In this document: piece by piece, positions 34,984 to 47,919 of the stretch | How positions within the stretch are numbered: the first letter of the stretch is position 1 | Layout: every line of letters begins with the position of its first letter | NCBI GenBank assembly: GCA_030512335.1 | Contig: JAULSU010000004.1 | Span: forward strand, 4,402,001 to 4,466,000 | Length of the DNA stretch: 64,000 nucleotides | DNA from: Immersiella caudata | Lineage: Eukaryota > Ascomycota > Sordariomycetes > Sordariales > Lasiosphaeriaceae | Reading direction: 5' to 3' | Notes under the pieces: model-generated | Database searches by the model: none | What the model was told of the DNA's origin: nothing | What the model saw: only the letters and a program-made list of their open reading frames with translations | Translations under genes and position numbers: made by a program

Positions 34984-35641
34984 ATGGCGACGGCATTCTT
35001 CCGGAGCTCCCTATCCGCGCCCCTGCGGTGGCCATTACTTGGGCCGACCGCATTACCCTCAACCTCTCTCTTCGCATCGCCTGCGGTGAGGGCGTTCTCG
35101 ACGACTCCGGCACAGAATGCTACTTTGAACCAGGTCTTGAGGGTATGGCAGTGCATCTGTTCCTCCCCAGCAATTGACCCACCATGAAGCTGACAGTCCG
35201 ACTTCCAGGGCTGCCGAAAGCCAAAAAAAGCTCGTCACGCCGTCTCCCCAGCCCTGTCTGCCGTCCAAGCCCCTATGCTCAAGGGCGTTTGCGTCAAGGT
35301 TGGCTTCACCCGACCCAAGAAGCCTAATTCCGGCGAGAGAAAGACCGCTCGTGTGAGGCTCTCGACTGGCAAGGTCATCTCTGCCTTCATTCCCGGAGAC
35401 GGCCACAACATTCAGCAGCATAGCGTCGTGATGGTGCGAGGAGGACGTATGCAGGATTGCCCCGGTGTGCGGTACAAGTGCATCAGAGGGTCAATGGATT
35501 TGGTGGGCTCCCCTGGATGAAGCTCTTCTCTCTGTTAGACATCTGCTAACATGTGTGGCGGTTTAGGGAGGAGTTGGCACCCGTGTGAGCAGCAGAAGTA
35601 AATACGGGACGAAAAAGCCTAAGAAGGCATCGGTTGGCTAA
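34984..35641 (+). CDS. Mitochondrial ribosomal protein uS12m
   Basis: Three exons, 34984-35142, 35209-35502 and 35567-35641, give about 175 residues. The first about 45 residues are a mitochondrial presequence (MATAFFRSSLSAPLRWPL ... RAFSTTPA). The uS12 core then starts at TLNQVLRGCRK. The decoding-centre motifs follow: VGFTRPKKPNSGERKTARV, IPGDGHNIQQHSVVMVRGG and CPGVRYKCIRG, which line the accessible A-site side of the small subunit. The last exon gives the basic tail (RSKYGTKKPKKAS). The second intron uses a GTGGGC donor, accepted because the frame and the family both continue across it. The ATG (accATGGCG) is the first one and opens the presequence. Assignment is firm. Confidence 0.94.
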
Positions 35642-36185
35642 ACCATCCCGATTATTTGTTGGACGAGGCCAGTTTGAACAGAGCCGCATAGATTTGCGGG
35701 TACCTAGGAGCGCGGAGTGCATGTTAATTGCGGAAGAAGATCTAGCATACTGGCATCTTTGACTCGGAGTTCATGTGGAAGAAATCTGCTTCCGCTGTAA
35801 CATAACACTGTACAACATCACTATAGATGAGACAAAGAAACATCTTACAATTAGAACCACACCAATGCAAGTGCAAGATCGTCTGCTACCTTGCAAACTT
35901 AAGCAACCAATATGTACAGACGAAGACGCGGCTTGGCTTTCTCGCCGCCGCACTGCATTCCCAGAGTGCTGTAACCAGCAGATCTCGACCCAGACGCCCC
36001 AAATCCCCGTTGGCCGTTTTCTTGAACCCCTTTCCCCGTGTGCGTTCGGCAGCAGCCGACTATGCTCAGATGTCGAAAACAACGCCAAAATCGGCTAAGG
36101 ATAGTACAAGTCTAAAGCGGTTGCTGTGCGCTTACAGTCCCCTGGTCATGTGTCAAGGAAATGGTCATTTCTCTACCAGGCTGCT
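35642..36185. other. 3' spacer between convergent genes
   Basis: Holds the 3' ends of uS12m and the mannosyltransferase. Nothing else recognised. Confidence 0.5.
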
Positions 36186-37716
36186 TTAATCTTGCTGGTT
36201 CTCCCAGCCTTCTGGCTTGTCGAGGTTGTTGATCTCAAAGTAGCGAGATGTGCCTGGATCTTGTTAGCAGCAGGTCCCTGCATTTTCCGGGATGATAGAT
36301 CGGCTTACAAGAATACCCCTTCCAGTCAAAGTTGTCCTTAGGGTTGCAGTGGCACTTCAGATCCTGGCGAACCTTATCACCTGTAGGGCAGTGCGTGAAC
36401 GGGACGTGATAGTAGGCAATGTCGTTGAAGAAGTGGATCTCCTCTTTCTTGAGCATGAGGCCGGCTGCGATGGAGTGGACGGGGGCGTCACCCCAGCGCT
36501 CATAGAAGAAACCGCCATCCTTGTCGAGCGACTCGAAGAAGTCGGTGTAGGCCTTGGACCGGAGCCATTCAAGGTTGCCGACCTCAAAGTTGGACCACTA
36601 GAAGGTGTTAGTCTTGAGGTGTGCACGCCACAAAAAGGAAAACTCACGAAGTGGCAGTGGTTGTAGGTATCGCCGCCGTCGTCGCTGAGGAAACCCATCG
36701 AGTTGCCCTCAACGATGTGCTCGGGGTGGTTCTTGATGAATTTCTTGACGCTGTCCCACAGGGTCGGGATAGTCTCGACGTATTCGTACAAGCTGAGCAC
36801 GAAGCTGTACTTCTTGTTGTTCTCCTTCATGTAGCGGAAAGGATCATAGTGGATATCGCAGAACAGCTCGATGCTGGGCTCCACGCGCCAGTAGTATTCG
36901 TAGTTCATCATCAGGGGCTGACGGAAGAAGAAGCCCGACTCGAAGCGGCACATGTGGCGGTACGAGACACTGTCACCGTAGATGATCTTGCGCTGCGCCA
37001 TGTCCTCTCGCACCTTCTTCGCCTTTTCTTGATCAATGTGGGGAGGGAACGACCAGTGCTCCTTGGGGATCTCGCCGTAAAACGTCTTTCCGGAAACCAG
37101 CGAGGTCGTCACCTTCTTGAAGGTGGAGTCGAACGGCTTGTCGTTGAGGAAGACCCAGTCGTAGTTGTACCGTCTGTTGAAGCGATCCTCGACATGACGA
37201 ATCGACTTGGCGATCTCCCAAACATCCGAGTTTCGTGCCAGAGTAACAAATGTAGCGTTGACGCGCGGGCCGTCCTTGATGCCCGAGAGGTCATTCCAGC
37301 CAGGGTCGTTGGGGGTCATGGCCATCGGGAAGTCTGCGGGATTGAGGTCGGCACCAACTTTAGGCTTGGGCTTCTCCTTGATCACTGGCGAGCTGCTGCC
37401 ATCGCTGTGGCTCTTGCTACCAGTGCTACTGCCGGTGTCACCGTGGCTCTCCGCCGGCGGGGCGGGTTTCGGTTTCGGTGTCGCATGCTCATTGTCGTGC
37501 TTGCCGCCGTAAATGGGGGCTTTGAAGGGGGGCTCGATGTTATCCGAGCCGGTGATGTAATATAGAGCGGCGAGAACCTAAATCCAATGTTGGTCAGTAC
37601 GGGTCGCTGCGCGGCCTCCCTGATGGGACCAAAGTGCTGAAGGACGGCAAGGGGCGAAAACGCACAAAAAATCCAACGAGGATGTATCGCACGTAGCGAG
37701 CGCTCCCAGCAGCCAT
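36186..37716 (-). CDS. Golgi alpha-1,2-mannosyltransferase, Ktr/Kre2/Mnt1 family (GT15)
   Basis: Four exons on the minus strand: 37716-37666, 37577-36648, 36597-36309, 36253-36186, giving about 445 residues. It is a type II membrane enzyme that would add alpha-1,2-mannose from GDP-mannose to O- and N-linked glycans in the Golgi. The signal anchor is formed across the first intron (RYVRYILVGFF + VLAALYYI). A Pro/Ser/Lys stem follows, then the GT15 catalytic domain: RVNATFVTLARN, YNYDWVFLNDKPF, YRHMCRFESGFFF, YYWRVEPSIELFCDI, EGNSMGFLSDDGGDTYNHCHFW and FFYERWGDAPVHSIAA. It ends with the conserved Cys-rich CHCNPKDNFDWKGYSC. The start at 37716 gives the usual short cytosolic tail; an upstream in-frame ATG at 37812 would make it 32 residues longer. 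Confidence 0.93.
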
Positions 37717-40028
37717 CTTGGAGGCTGATGAGGGGTGCCCGTCAAGTCCAGGAGAGCGTGGATAACCGTGAGCCTTCTTCTCGCGAGAAGGGGATGCGGC
37801 ACGAGTAATCATAAGACCTCGGTGGTTGATGTCGGTGCAATTCTTGATTGAGGTGGCGCCCTGCCCGTGGTTGCAATGCGGACCACTAGATTCGTGTCCC
37901 GCTTATTCCAAACCAAGTGAAAGCTTAAATGCAGGCGTGTAGCGACGCCGCGACGGGAAAAGTGAAGCAAAAAGTTCACAAACGCGAAGAACAAGTCATT
38001 CTTCGCCTCCAGATGGAAGCCGTCACAAAAAGGAGGTTTCGCAAGAAAAAGACAGCTGCGGCCCAAATGGGAACAGAAAGCCTGATCATGAAAAAGGAGG
38101 TCGGACATGGGCCACGCGCGCCCAAGTCCAGCCAAGTGGTTGGTCTCCAGTCCAGAAACGGCATCCACCGTATTTTTAGGCCTGCGATCCACCCCCGTCA
38201 GCGGTACCCACTTAACAGTTCAACCAGCACCTCCACCGCTCAGCTGATAATGTATCACTTCCAACTAAGGGGTAAGCCACTCGAATAATCCCCCTGAACC
38301 TCAAATGAGTCCCTGCGTCGCGACTCTCGCGCGATGCCTCATACGGCGACGCGAACCACAATCGTATTGCTCAGCTGTCTCGCGGAGTTCAGCTTCTCTG
38401 GAATGGTGCATGACCGTCGCCAGATCTGCGGCCTTGACTCTTCCCAGTGCCGCAGGCCGTCTCAGTGGCGACCGCTGGACCAGCCGACCGTGTCGTGCAT
38501 GCGGCGAAGATCCCGTCTGCCCGCACTAGGATCACCAGCGCCGGTTTGCAGTGGGCCAAAACTGGCTCCTCGCTCATTGAACCCGGGAACGGTTGAAGTC
38601 TGGGGTTACCTTCATTCACCTGGATTGGGGTCATCCTAACGGAGACACTTTGCGTAGAGATTGCTGTGCGGCATGGTAACTGGACCCTATATGCAGACGC
38701 AAGCGATGTGGGCGGCAGCAGCGGTCTACTGATGACGGATGCAACACATAGACTATAGAAAACAGCAAACTTCGTGGCGACGTAGGTCTAGATTTTGCAA
38801 TAAAACCTACTGCAGGTGTGGAGGGCGGCCCGTCTGCTCGGTCAATTTAAGCCTTGAGATCCAAGGCTTTGGGCTGATCATTGACCTGAGCTGCGCGGTG
38901 CAAGCTGGCCATATTAGCCGAGAGAGGTTCGCGTGCAGCTGGATGCCGATGCGCAAAGCACTCGATGGAACTGGGAAGGACATCGGGTCGTGGGGCATGC
39001 GAGCAGAACGACTTTGTCTCTCGGGAGGTTGCAGTTCGACCGCATCACGCAGTCTGTGGCGCAAACTCGACTCGAGCCTATCGTTCTCACAACTGAGTGC
39101 TCACTTGCGCCGCTTCCTGCACAACTGTATTATTGTGCAAAGGGATTGAGAATTGACACTCGAAGCCGTAGTTGGATTTTGTCTTTGGTGTGTTGGTTAT
39201 TGTTCTGTTCCGTGAAACTTTGGTGGCAGCCATTCTGCCATCTCAGGCACGGGAGAGCTGAATAGTCCGAGCGCTGCTCCGATTGGCTGGTCGGATAATC
39301 CGTGACCTTCATCCCACTTCCGTCGATCGGGTCGGGCTGCGAGCTCAATTGACTGACCCACACACAGGGCAGAGAGTTGGTCCTCACTCTTTGCGCGACA
39401 CCTCTGCCATTTCTTGCTCAGGCACGCCATCCTCACTCTCTCCTGGAGCAAGAACCAGCATCTTCTGCGCCTTCGTTGCCAGACTTTTTTCTTGCTTCTT
39501 CTGTGCTTTTCAACGACGCCGAGAGGTCCGACCACGGCCCTTAGTTTTGTGTGTTGGCAGGTTTGGTTTTGATACAGATCGCATCATCATAATGATACTC
39601 GATCAAGTCGGCGACAGCTATATTTCCACCTACCACGTTGTAAGTTCCCACGGTATTATTTTCTCGCTGCGGGTGTGCCCAAGGGCTGCCTCCCCTTGAA
39701 GCGGCTCTGCGCCGGGTCCAGCTTGTTTGCTTTGCGATCGCACCTCATCCTCCCCCACCTCCCATCTTCTTCAAATACACGACCTGAGCGCAGCGAATCC
39801 TCCCAAAAGGGCTGTCAAGGTAGTCTTAGATCTCTCGAAGCATATATGCTTCTGAAACCTACAACACCTGCGCTTGGGAGTCGCGACTTGCCATCTCCAC
39901 CCCGCATTTTCGCCTCCTCCCCGCAATTCATCACTCTTTGCTCATATTCGATCGCGCAGCAATTGCTGACACCCTACTTACTAGTAATTCTTTCATACAT
40001 TGCTCCCTAAGTTGCCGACAGCGTCAAT
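37717..40028. other. Long intergenic region with PAT1 leader
   Basis: No supported gene in 2.3 kb. The last 600 bp before the PAT1 ATG are C/T-rich, as in many fungal 5' leaders, and may contain a leader intron, which I could not fix. Open frames in 38300-39700 show no family features. Confidence 0.45.
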
Positions 40029-41057
40029 ATGTCGTTCTTTGGATTTGACCCCACCCGGCCGAACCCGGTTGGTGCGGGATTCTCTCAAGCTCGCGATCCA
40101 TTTGCCGGCCTCTCTGGCCACGGCGACGATGGCGACGCTCTCGACTTCGAAGACACATACGATGGACTGGGCGATCAGTTGGACGAAACCGATGATGCTT
40201 TCAACGATGACACGTTTGGGAACACTGGCGGTAGTGCCGCGGCGGCGGCTCCAGTTGGAAAGGATTTCGATTTTTTCGGTCAGACCGCCAAAGTCGCCAA
40301 TGCCATCGAGGAGGAGCACGTCCGTTTCAACCGCCAGGCCCCCGTGGCAAGAGCCGTGCAGCCAGCTGCCCAGCCGACTTCCAGCGCAGCGCACATCCAC
40401 GCCCCTCCGGCCGCGACGTCTTCCTACAACTACGCGCCTCAGCCGTCCTACAAGCCCGCCCGAACTGGCTATGAGAAGTACAGCCAGGAGCCCGTGGGCG
40501 AGCTTCAAGTGGACGCAGCGCTGTGGGGTGTTGCGCCGAAGAAACATGCTCCTGTCCCGCCACCCCAGACTCACTCCCCAGCGACAGTCCCCGCTGGGCG
40601 CAAGATCATGAGCTTGGAGGAGGTTGAGGCCCAAATGCGCGCGCAGGCGAGACGGCCGGCTGAACCAGCTGCGCCATCTCCGGTTTCTCAACAGCAGGTG
40701 CAGCAACCTCAAGTGCATTATGACCAAGGCTATCAGTTTCAACAACCAACCCAACCGCAAGCTCCTGCGCATGCCAACGATCAACAATATCACCCGGGCC
40801 ACGGCCAACCCGTGACTATCCTACAGCGACCCCAGTCGAAGCACGCGGCCCAGGCCCCATCTCACCCTGCCCACATACCTGCCCAACACAACGCCCACCA
40901 AAGACCTCAGCCCTCCGCACCTGTCCAGCCTACACACATCCTTCAGAACCCCAGCCGCCTATCCGGCGACGCAGCTAGGCTTGGTGCTCACTCTGACCCT
41001 ACTCCTCCTGCCGGTTATCCTACGCACCCCAACCACAGACAGCAGGGTTCTCTCTCA

Positions 41058-41091
<34 letters not shown>

Positions 41092-42663
41092 TGGTGACGC
41101 ATCCGTCGCAGCTCTCGCAATTGTCTGAAGAGGAGAAGGCAGCCTACATGGACCAGGAAGCAAAGCGGGCCAAGCGCAATCACAAGATCTTTTTGATGTC
41201 TCGTGATAACGGTATCATGACACCCCAGGACAAGAATTTTGTAACGCGCATTCAACTCCAGCAGCTCGTTGCCGCCACCGGAAACCCGAACGACCACGGG
41301 ACAGACGAGTCTCTTGTCGAAGACTTTTACTATCAGGTCCATAATCAGATCCAAGGTGGCCATAGACAGCACCCTAGCCAACCCCTCAACAACTTTGCTC
41401 AGACTTACCTATTCCAAACGGGCAGCCGCCACGGCGGCCTGCGTCGCCATCACAGAGGACCCGAGAACCACATGCAGAGAATGGAGCAGCAGGTCCAGCG
41501 AGCTGTGGAAGCGGCCAAGAATAAGCCCAAGAACAAGCAGTTGGTCATCGAGGGTAGTTTGGGGAAGATCTCATTCAGCAATGCGAAGACGCCGAAGCCT
41601 TTGCTGAACATCAAGCGTAACGACACGGCTGGCGAAACCGCACGCCCAAGCAGCGCTCACAAGAACATCCACACTACCAGCGGCAGAGACAAGAAGAGCG
41701 AGTTGCGGTCTATTGAGCAGGTGTATAGCACTCTTATGAAGATGGAGGACCATGACCGCATGATGCCGCCTCCTCCGACTGGCGAGGCTGACACCCATGC
41801 CATCGAGAAGGTCGTTGAGTGGAACACGACGGCTCAAGCCCTCAACAAGAAGCTCTGGACAGCCCTTCGGGTTCACGATCATCCCCAACCTGGTGGTATT
41901 CATCCTTTTATCGCGCTTCTCTCGTACACCAAGGGCAAGAAGGCCATGGAGCGCATTTTCCGCCACGCAACGGTGGAGCAGCGCACGATCATTCTTACCC
42001 TCATTGTCGTCAATCTCGATGAGCTGGATGTTGTTCGCGGTGCTCAGGTCGCAACTGGCGACATCCAGCTGAACGCTGCCATGCGCGAGAACGTTGAGCT
42101 TTTCTCGGTTGCCGTTATGTCGACTCTGTTCAACTTCATGAACGAGCTCGATCTTGATCTGGTTGCCGGTGTGCTGGGACTCGTCTGCAGCCGCAACATT
42201 GACGTCATTGCGAAGAGTAGGATCGGTGCCTCGATGCTTACCATGATCCTTAGCCGCGCTGAGATTATCAAGCACAGCAGTGGACGCACCTCGCAATCTT
42301 GGCAGTCTTGGTAAGTTCCAATACCTCCTGACCACTTCTGACGATGCATGGCCTTTTGCTAATCGACTCCTTAGGGATGCGGCATATACGCAATTGTTCA
42401 ACCTCCTCGAGCCCAGCCTCCCATACATCTTCCCGGGCACAGTCAGCTCCGGTGACGATATGTACGTCTGGCAGCTGCTCGCTGCTATCGGTATTGGCGC
42501 CAGCCCTGACCAACAGCAACGCCTTGTGCTTGCTGTAAAGGACCGTGTCATGGATACGGTGAATCTTGCTAAGACTTTGCCCCACGACCTTTCGGCCCAG
42601 CGCCTACAAAACGTCAATCTCTTCATGCGTTCGATCGGCTTGGACGTTGAGCTCCTGCAGTAA
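40029..42663 (+). CDS. PAT1: PAT1, mRNA decapping activator
   Basis: Two exons, 40029-42310 and 42375-42663 (64 nt intron), give about 856 residues. It is the P-body scaffold that links the Lsm1-7 ring, Dhh1 and the Dcp1/2 decapping enzyme on deadenylated mRNAs. The N-terminal MSFFGFDP motif is characteristic of fungal Pat1. It is followed by an acidic patch (about 35-75) and a long Pro/Gln/His-rich disordered region with a Q10 run. The folded part begins about residue 360 (LSEEEKAAYMDQEAKRAKRNHKIFLMSRD without a break) and includes the middle region (QHPSQPLNNFAQTYLFQTG, DHGTDESLVEDFYYQVHN). The C-terminal alpha-helical PatC domain runs from about 560 to the end, completed by exon 2 (DAAYTQLFNLLEPSLPYIFP). 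Intact. Confidence 0.94.
41061..41090 (+). repeat. (CAG)10 microsatellite in PAT1
   Basis: Ten uninterrupted CAG triplets encode Gln10 in the disordered region of PAT1. Being triplet and in frame, length changes would be tolerated. Confidence 0.95.
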
Positions 42664-43158
42664 AGCAGATCTCTTCAAGGAACATGCTCTAGCATTGCGG
42701 AGGTGTTGTCACACGGTAGCGTTGGTTCTGGATTTGCAAAAAGTTGCGTCTTTGCAATGGATGAGGCCTGAATCTGATCATGGGCATCGGGGATTGAGGG
42801 CTTCTCGGAGCGTGATGAGATTCAGGGTGGGTAACAACTCACACACACGTTTGCCCTGATATTCTATGGACACTCGCCAGCGTCGATTCAGCGAGTTTAT
42901 AAGTGCGGCTGGTGATGATGGATTGTATTGCAATGTAGATTAGAACGCACGATGAGCAGTCGCGCATCACAGGGCACTTGTGGAAGGGACGTCACAGGAT
43001 GACCGTGGGGTATCGACTCTATAAATGCGAAGTCCGGTAGTAACCAGCCGGTGTAATTCCATATCCCGCCCAGCTCATATATCTGTCGTGTTAAAGGCTA
43101 TGCCATAAGGTCTGAATGCAAGAGGCCATACCCATGATGACCCAAGTCATCGAGTAAA
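42664..43158. other. 3' spacer between convergent genes
   Basis: Holds the 3' ends of PAT1 and RPC37. No gene seen. Confidence 0.5.
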
Positions 43159-44491
43159 CTAATCAATCTGCATAGCATCGGCTGCGCCGCTACCACTCGC
43201 CACACGCGCCCTGCCTCGTTTTGGCGCAGCAGTCGCTGCCGCCGTAGCCCTTGCAGGCCGACCCAACCGCTTCTTTGGTTCCTCCACTGGATCGTCTCTA
43301 GCCATCAGAGCTGGTTCCTTTCCCTTTTCTTTGCCACTTGCATCTGCTTTCTCGGAGCCCTTCTGCGTGACGACCTCCTCCCCGGGCTTAGGATCGCCAG
43401 GCCTAATACCACTGACAGCTCGCAACAGCTCATCCTCGCCCCAGTCTGTTCTCAACTGCGTCACCTTCTCCACCAACTCAGCAGCTCCACTGTCATCAGC
43501 AGGTGCATCTACGGCTACCTCTTTGCCCTTCCCTTTCCCTTCACCACCATCCTCCTGCGCGGCAGCTGCGGCACCTTCTGACCGCATCAAGAGTAGCTCT
43601 TGGTATGCCTCCCATGATGCTCTAGTCTCGTCCTCAAACCAGTCCATGTGGCGCCAGGGTTCGGTTTGGACAGATCGTAAACGGTCGGCCATGGTTTCGG
43701 TCGCTACACCCTCGTCGTCCATCGCATTTTTGAGCGTCATTTGGATGGCGCGCCCAGCAACTTTCTCGGCAGCTGCGGCAGCTGCGGCACCGCCTGGTGT
43801 GGCTCGGGAGAGCTTCTCTTGCTCTGCAACGGCATCGATGTGGTGGGGAACTGGTCGGAGGTGGATGAGGGAAGATACGGGGGTGAGGTGGATGTTTTCT
43901 GTGAAAGGCGGGTGGTTAGTGTGTTGATCCTGGTTGGAGAGGGAGAAAAGAGGGTGGCTCACTACCCTGGAAGACCCCAACCATGTACTTTGCGTTCTCT
44001 TCCTCGGTGCTACGTCCACCGCCAAGTGTTTGCGTCCGGAGGACTTTGTCTTGTCGAGTGGCTTCAACCCAGGACATCGGAGCGTTGTCGTCGTTGGCTC
44101 CCTTACGCCCGCCAGCGGCACGAACGGCCGGAGCGCCGATGCCGAAACCGCCTGCTAACCCGAGACTACCGCCCTTCTTGGTCTCCATAGACTTTTGTAG
44201 CATGGTTCCCCATTTGATGCCCTTTGCTTGATCGTATACATGACTGGTGTCGATCGGTACGTCCACCTCAAGTATGCCGGTCTTGGGCTTGACTCGCATC
44301 CCGATAATGCGTGGCTGGCGGATGGCCGTCGGGTCTTGAGCTGTTTTGTTGACATATTGGAGGACGAGAAGTTTTTTGTTCTCTGGCAGGGGTGGTTTCA
44401 TGAAGACGGAGTAGGTTGCGACAATGGGATCGTCTTCATCGTCGATTGTCGCATCCGCGCGCATCGGGTCGTTGTCCTCTACATCTTCCAT
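43159..44491 (-). CDS. RNA polymerase III subunit RPC37/RPC5
   Basis: Two exons on the minus strand, 44491-43966 and 43898-43159 (67 nt intron), give about 421 residues. It is the Sin-like subunit that pairs with RPC53 in the TFIIF-like subcomplex of Pol III and works in initiation and termination. The N-terminus shows the family's pattern: DDPIVATYSVFMKP, LLVLQYVNK, RIIGMRVKPKTGILEVDVP, YDQAKGIKWG and APMSWVEATRQDKVLRTQTLGG. The C-terminal half carries HLTPVSSLIHLRPVPHHID and MDWFEDETRASWEAYQELLL, then a charged, Lys/Arg-rich tail with an AT-hook-like core (KKRLGRPARA). The tail is longer than in yeast. Start is the first ATG (MEDVEDNDPM). Confidence 0.9.
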
Positions 44492-46514
44492 GTTTGTTCT
44501 TTAGTGCCACTCGGGGAGTATACGATGAATTGAATGTCTAGTAGCTGAAAAGAGGGTTGGAAAGCAGATTGGTTCACGGTAGCTGGCGGCTTCGACTCGG
44601 CTGAGAAAGAATGATGCTCTCCAAAACCTTATTACTTGCCCCGCGATGAACGTGTCGATGGATTTTTTTGGATGGTGGGGCACGACGTTGGACCCCGCTG
44701 AACTGCCCGCCCCGCCTGAATCAGGGCTGAAAGAGCCCCATAATGACCCGCTAAATAGGGCGGCTGCTTCCGAACAGCCTCAGCCTCAACTGACGACCAT
44801 CACTTCCCGCGCCTCTATTCAAGAGGTCCCTCTCATTTACATATTTCGAAACAGAGAAAGAATAATATGGCACACAAACTGGCGGTGCCCTTACTTCATG
44901 CCGATTTCGCCGAAACTAAGGCAGCGCCACAACACAAGGGACAAGCCGACTGCTCACCGCCGACAGGCGCCTCACCGATGTGGTCACACGAAGCCAACGC
45001 TTCGCAGGGACGCAGCTCTGCTGTCATTTCACTCATTTGCAGCCATTTCCGTGTTGAGTCGCACTCTAGCTGCTAGTCAACCCCTTGCTGCAGGTTGTTG
45101 ACGGCTTCCCATCCTTTCCAGACTTTTCTCAATATGGCTCATCCACGACAAATTCAGCACCGTCCTGAAGTCTGTTACACTAAGGCCAGCGTCTCTCCCT
45201 GCAACACTTTGGGCAGCTCGATTAGAGGCTCTGTCCAGCCAGTCAATCTCATATCCTGTGGCTACCACATCCCATTGCTTGGTTCCCAATCTTTTATCTC
45301 ATTTCAGGGCAGCCCGAAGTCCGGGAAATGTTCACACCAATCTCTCCTTTTGTTCATTTTACCCCCTCCTCCCCGACCGACCCCCACAGATCCTCAATTT
45401 TGACAAGGAAGTTTCCTTTCAAGAAACGAGGCCGTCCCGCTGCCGTCCTAGGTTCTGATATCTAAGGAGCTTGCAGAGCTCGCCCGTCGCGAATGTTGGG
45501 TCCCATAGGCAGACAGGACGGAGAAGAGCTGCTGCATCCCAATAGCAAGGCTGCGCTGCTTCAATCCAAATAACAAGCAGCTTTGGCAGTTGGGTGGAAA
45601 GCTCTGTGGCCCGGTATGCATTGGCTTCTCTTGCCCATATTTGCATTAGCGCAGTATCCTGCTTGCCCAGCACATGTCCCCTGATCTGTCTGGCCGTTCG
45701 CGGGATTTCTTGGTAACCTGGCACATGGGTACACCCGGCAAGCTGTTCCGCGGGCAATTTACCGCCTCTCCCGCCGTGGAGTTGCATTCAGTCCGCAAGA
45801 CTTCACAGTCTGAGCGCAGTAACCTACTGCCACAGGGGTGATTGTGTAGCCTAATAGCTGCAGGGCGCGGGCTGCGGAGGGCCCGATTTCCTGAAGGCTT
45901 GTCGAAACGGAGGATTTAGCTGTGGATCTATTGTTTGAGAGAGTGGGATGCGAGCCTTTGATCTGGGGAGATCCCTGGCCGCCAGATGAGGAATGGACAA
46001 GAGAAGCCGATCCAAGGAACCCACGGAGATGGCAGCCAAGTTAGGAGGTTGCGGCCGGACGTTGGCAGACAGGTAGACGAAGGCTCACATGCGCCCTCTG
46101 ACGAGCAGACGCCAGCGCGAAGTACGGAGAATGGATGTAACCGCGACAGTCAAGATGACAGGCATGTCTTCCGGTCTGGAATCGTCGCCCCTTACCGTTT
46201 GGGGGATCGAAGACAGGGGCCGAGATCGTACAGTCGATCTGCCGCGGAGGCAGCCCGTAAGAACTGGCCAAACGCGATGGGAGCGCATCAGGGCTCCGCC
46301 ATTGGCTGCCACACCATCCAAAAAGAATCTTGGGTGCTACTTCTCTGGCACTGCCAGTTCCTTGCAACCATGGCTGGCAGCGCACGCGCGTACGGCCGCG
46401 GGAAGCGCCAACCCTTCTGGCGTTTCTTCATCCCTCACGCCGGGGAGAGACACCCGGTTCAGGAGCAATCCTAAAGCGTCAGTCTTTGTCCTACTCCTCA
46501 TTCAGGTGCGTTCT
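44492..46514. other. Intergenic and probably decayed sequence
   Basis: No intact gene. Open frames are short and on both strands. Part of 45900-46514 may be the degraded 5' portion of the rhodopsin-domain pseudogene, but I could not find its N-terminal helices in any frame. Confidence 0.4.
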
Positions 46515-47607
46515 CACAGACAAACCCAGAAACACATCATGGAATGGGTCTTCATGTTTCAGACATCAATGAGCTGGGGGAGTTTCCCACCATGTTATAC
46601 GTGAGTTCACCCTCGAGACAATGACGACATACGAGCTGGAAGCCTGGGACGCTAACACTCTGGTTCCTCTTGGGCCTGGTGGTGGTCGTTGGTTTGCCAC
46701 AGTCTGACACTAGGATTCTCCAAAATTTCAATCTGCTTGCTATATCTTACCATCTTCACTCTCAAGTCGGCGCGGAGAGCCTGCTACACTGTTCTCGCCA
46801 TTGTCATCGTGTCGAACGTTTGGGCTTTCATCTCGGTACTCACTTTCACGTTCCTCTCGCCGCTACATGGGATTATCGGGTTGTAGCAACATACACAACG
46901 AGTCAAAACATCTGGTGGCTTATCACAAGGTATGCACGTCACTACTCTCACGGTCTGGATACCCGATGGCTAATAGACACGGTGTAGATTCGCAGTCATC
47001 ACAGACATCATGATCTTCGTCCTCCCGATTCCGATCACTGCTCCTTTGAATCTCCCCCGTCGACAGAATATGGTCGTTGTCGGCATATTCAACGTTGGCT
47101 TCTTGTACGGCTGTCCAATCCCTTCCCCAGACCATGGTTGTGTCCTGACCAGCTCATAGCACGGTGTTGGTTTCGATCGTACGTCTCGTGATGCTAGCCC
47201 AAGAGAAGGGTACCCCCGATCCGGACTTCACTTACAACGGCACAAACCTCACCTACTGGACCGTCATCGAAGTCAACACTGCGATCGTAGTCGCTTGAAC
47301 CATGACACTCAAGCCGCTTGTGAGCAGGATATTCCCTGGCCTGCTCGACTCCCGAAATCTCTCGGTCGAAGCTAGCATTATCAGCAGCGATCCTCCCTTG
47401 ACCATCGGCTCGAAACCCTCACGAAACCCAATCTCGCCGGTGCGGCCTGAATCTCGGATGGAAATGCCAGAGTATCCAGAAACTGGGAGTCGGTTCTGGG
47501 GTGATCTTGAAACTGGAGCCAGAAGCAGAAATCAGCAGGACCAACCAGCTATCGGAAAGGAGACGTTTGCAGCGCAAATGAAGCGGGGAGTAATGGAGGA
47601 TACCTAG
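46515..47607 (+). pseudogene. Rhodopsin-domain (fungal 7TM, SAT4-type) membrane protein, broken
   Basis: Recognisable pieces of the fungal integral-membrane rhodopsin domain lie in order: HGMGLHVSDINELGEFPTM (up to 46600); GFSKISICLLYLTIF and the helix after RRACYTVLAIVIVSN (from 46703); TWDYRVVATYTTSQNIWWLIT; then, across a clean intron (46930-46987), FAVITDIMIFVLPIPITAPL. Another clean intron (47105-47159, with CTGAC branch) leads to VSIVRLVMLAQEKGTPDPDF and TLKPLVSRIFPGLL. Two lesions break it. The frame shifts by one base near 46850, between LTFTF and LAATWDY. An in-frame TGA at 47296-47298 interrupts a helix just before the TLKPL motif. The first helices are not visible upstream. The remaining introns still splice in phase, so the decay looks recent. 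Confidence 0.65.
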
Positions 47608-47919
47608 GCAATCAACTGCAACGGCACGAGTGCGCGGTCAAATGAATGATATTTGGGGGGGGTTTTTTTTTAAAAAAAAAATGTCTGTCCTCGGTACGCA
47701 AACGGAAGTCGGGTTCATTCTGTCTCGGCGGCTTTCTCCGCGAGGGGTTGTTAAACATGTACGATTGCGTAAATGGCGTCAGGGGAGCTGAAGGGCTATC
47801 TCTGGCCAACGATATAGCGAGGAGTTGGTGCGCCTGAAAATCGACTTTGCCGCCGACGGGAGCTTTCCCTCTTACTGCCACAAACACGAAGAGAAGGTCT
47901 TGAATTCGGAAAAGTTACC
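47608..47919. other. Short spacer with homopolymer runs
   Basis: Contains adjacent G, T and A runs at about 47656-47682. Nothing else. Confidence 0.5.
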
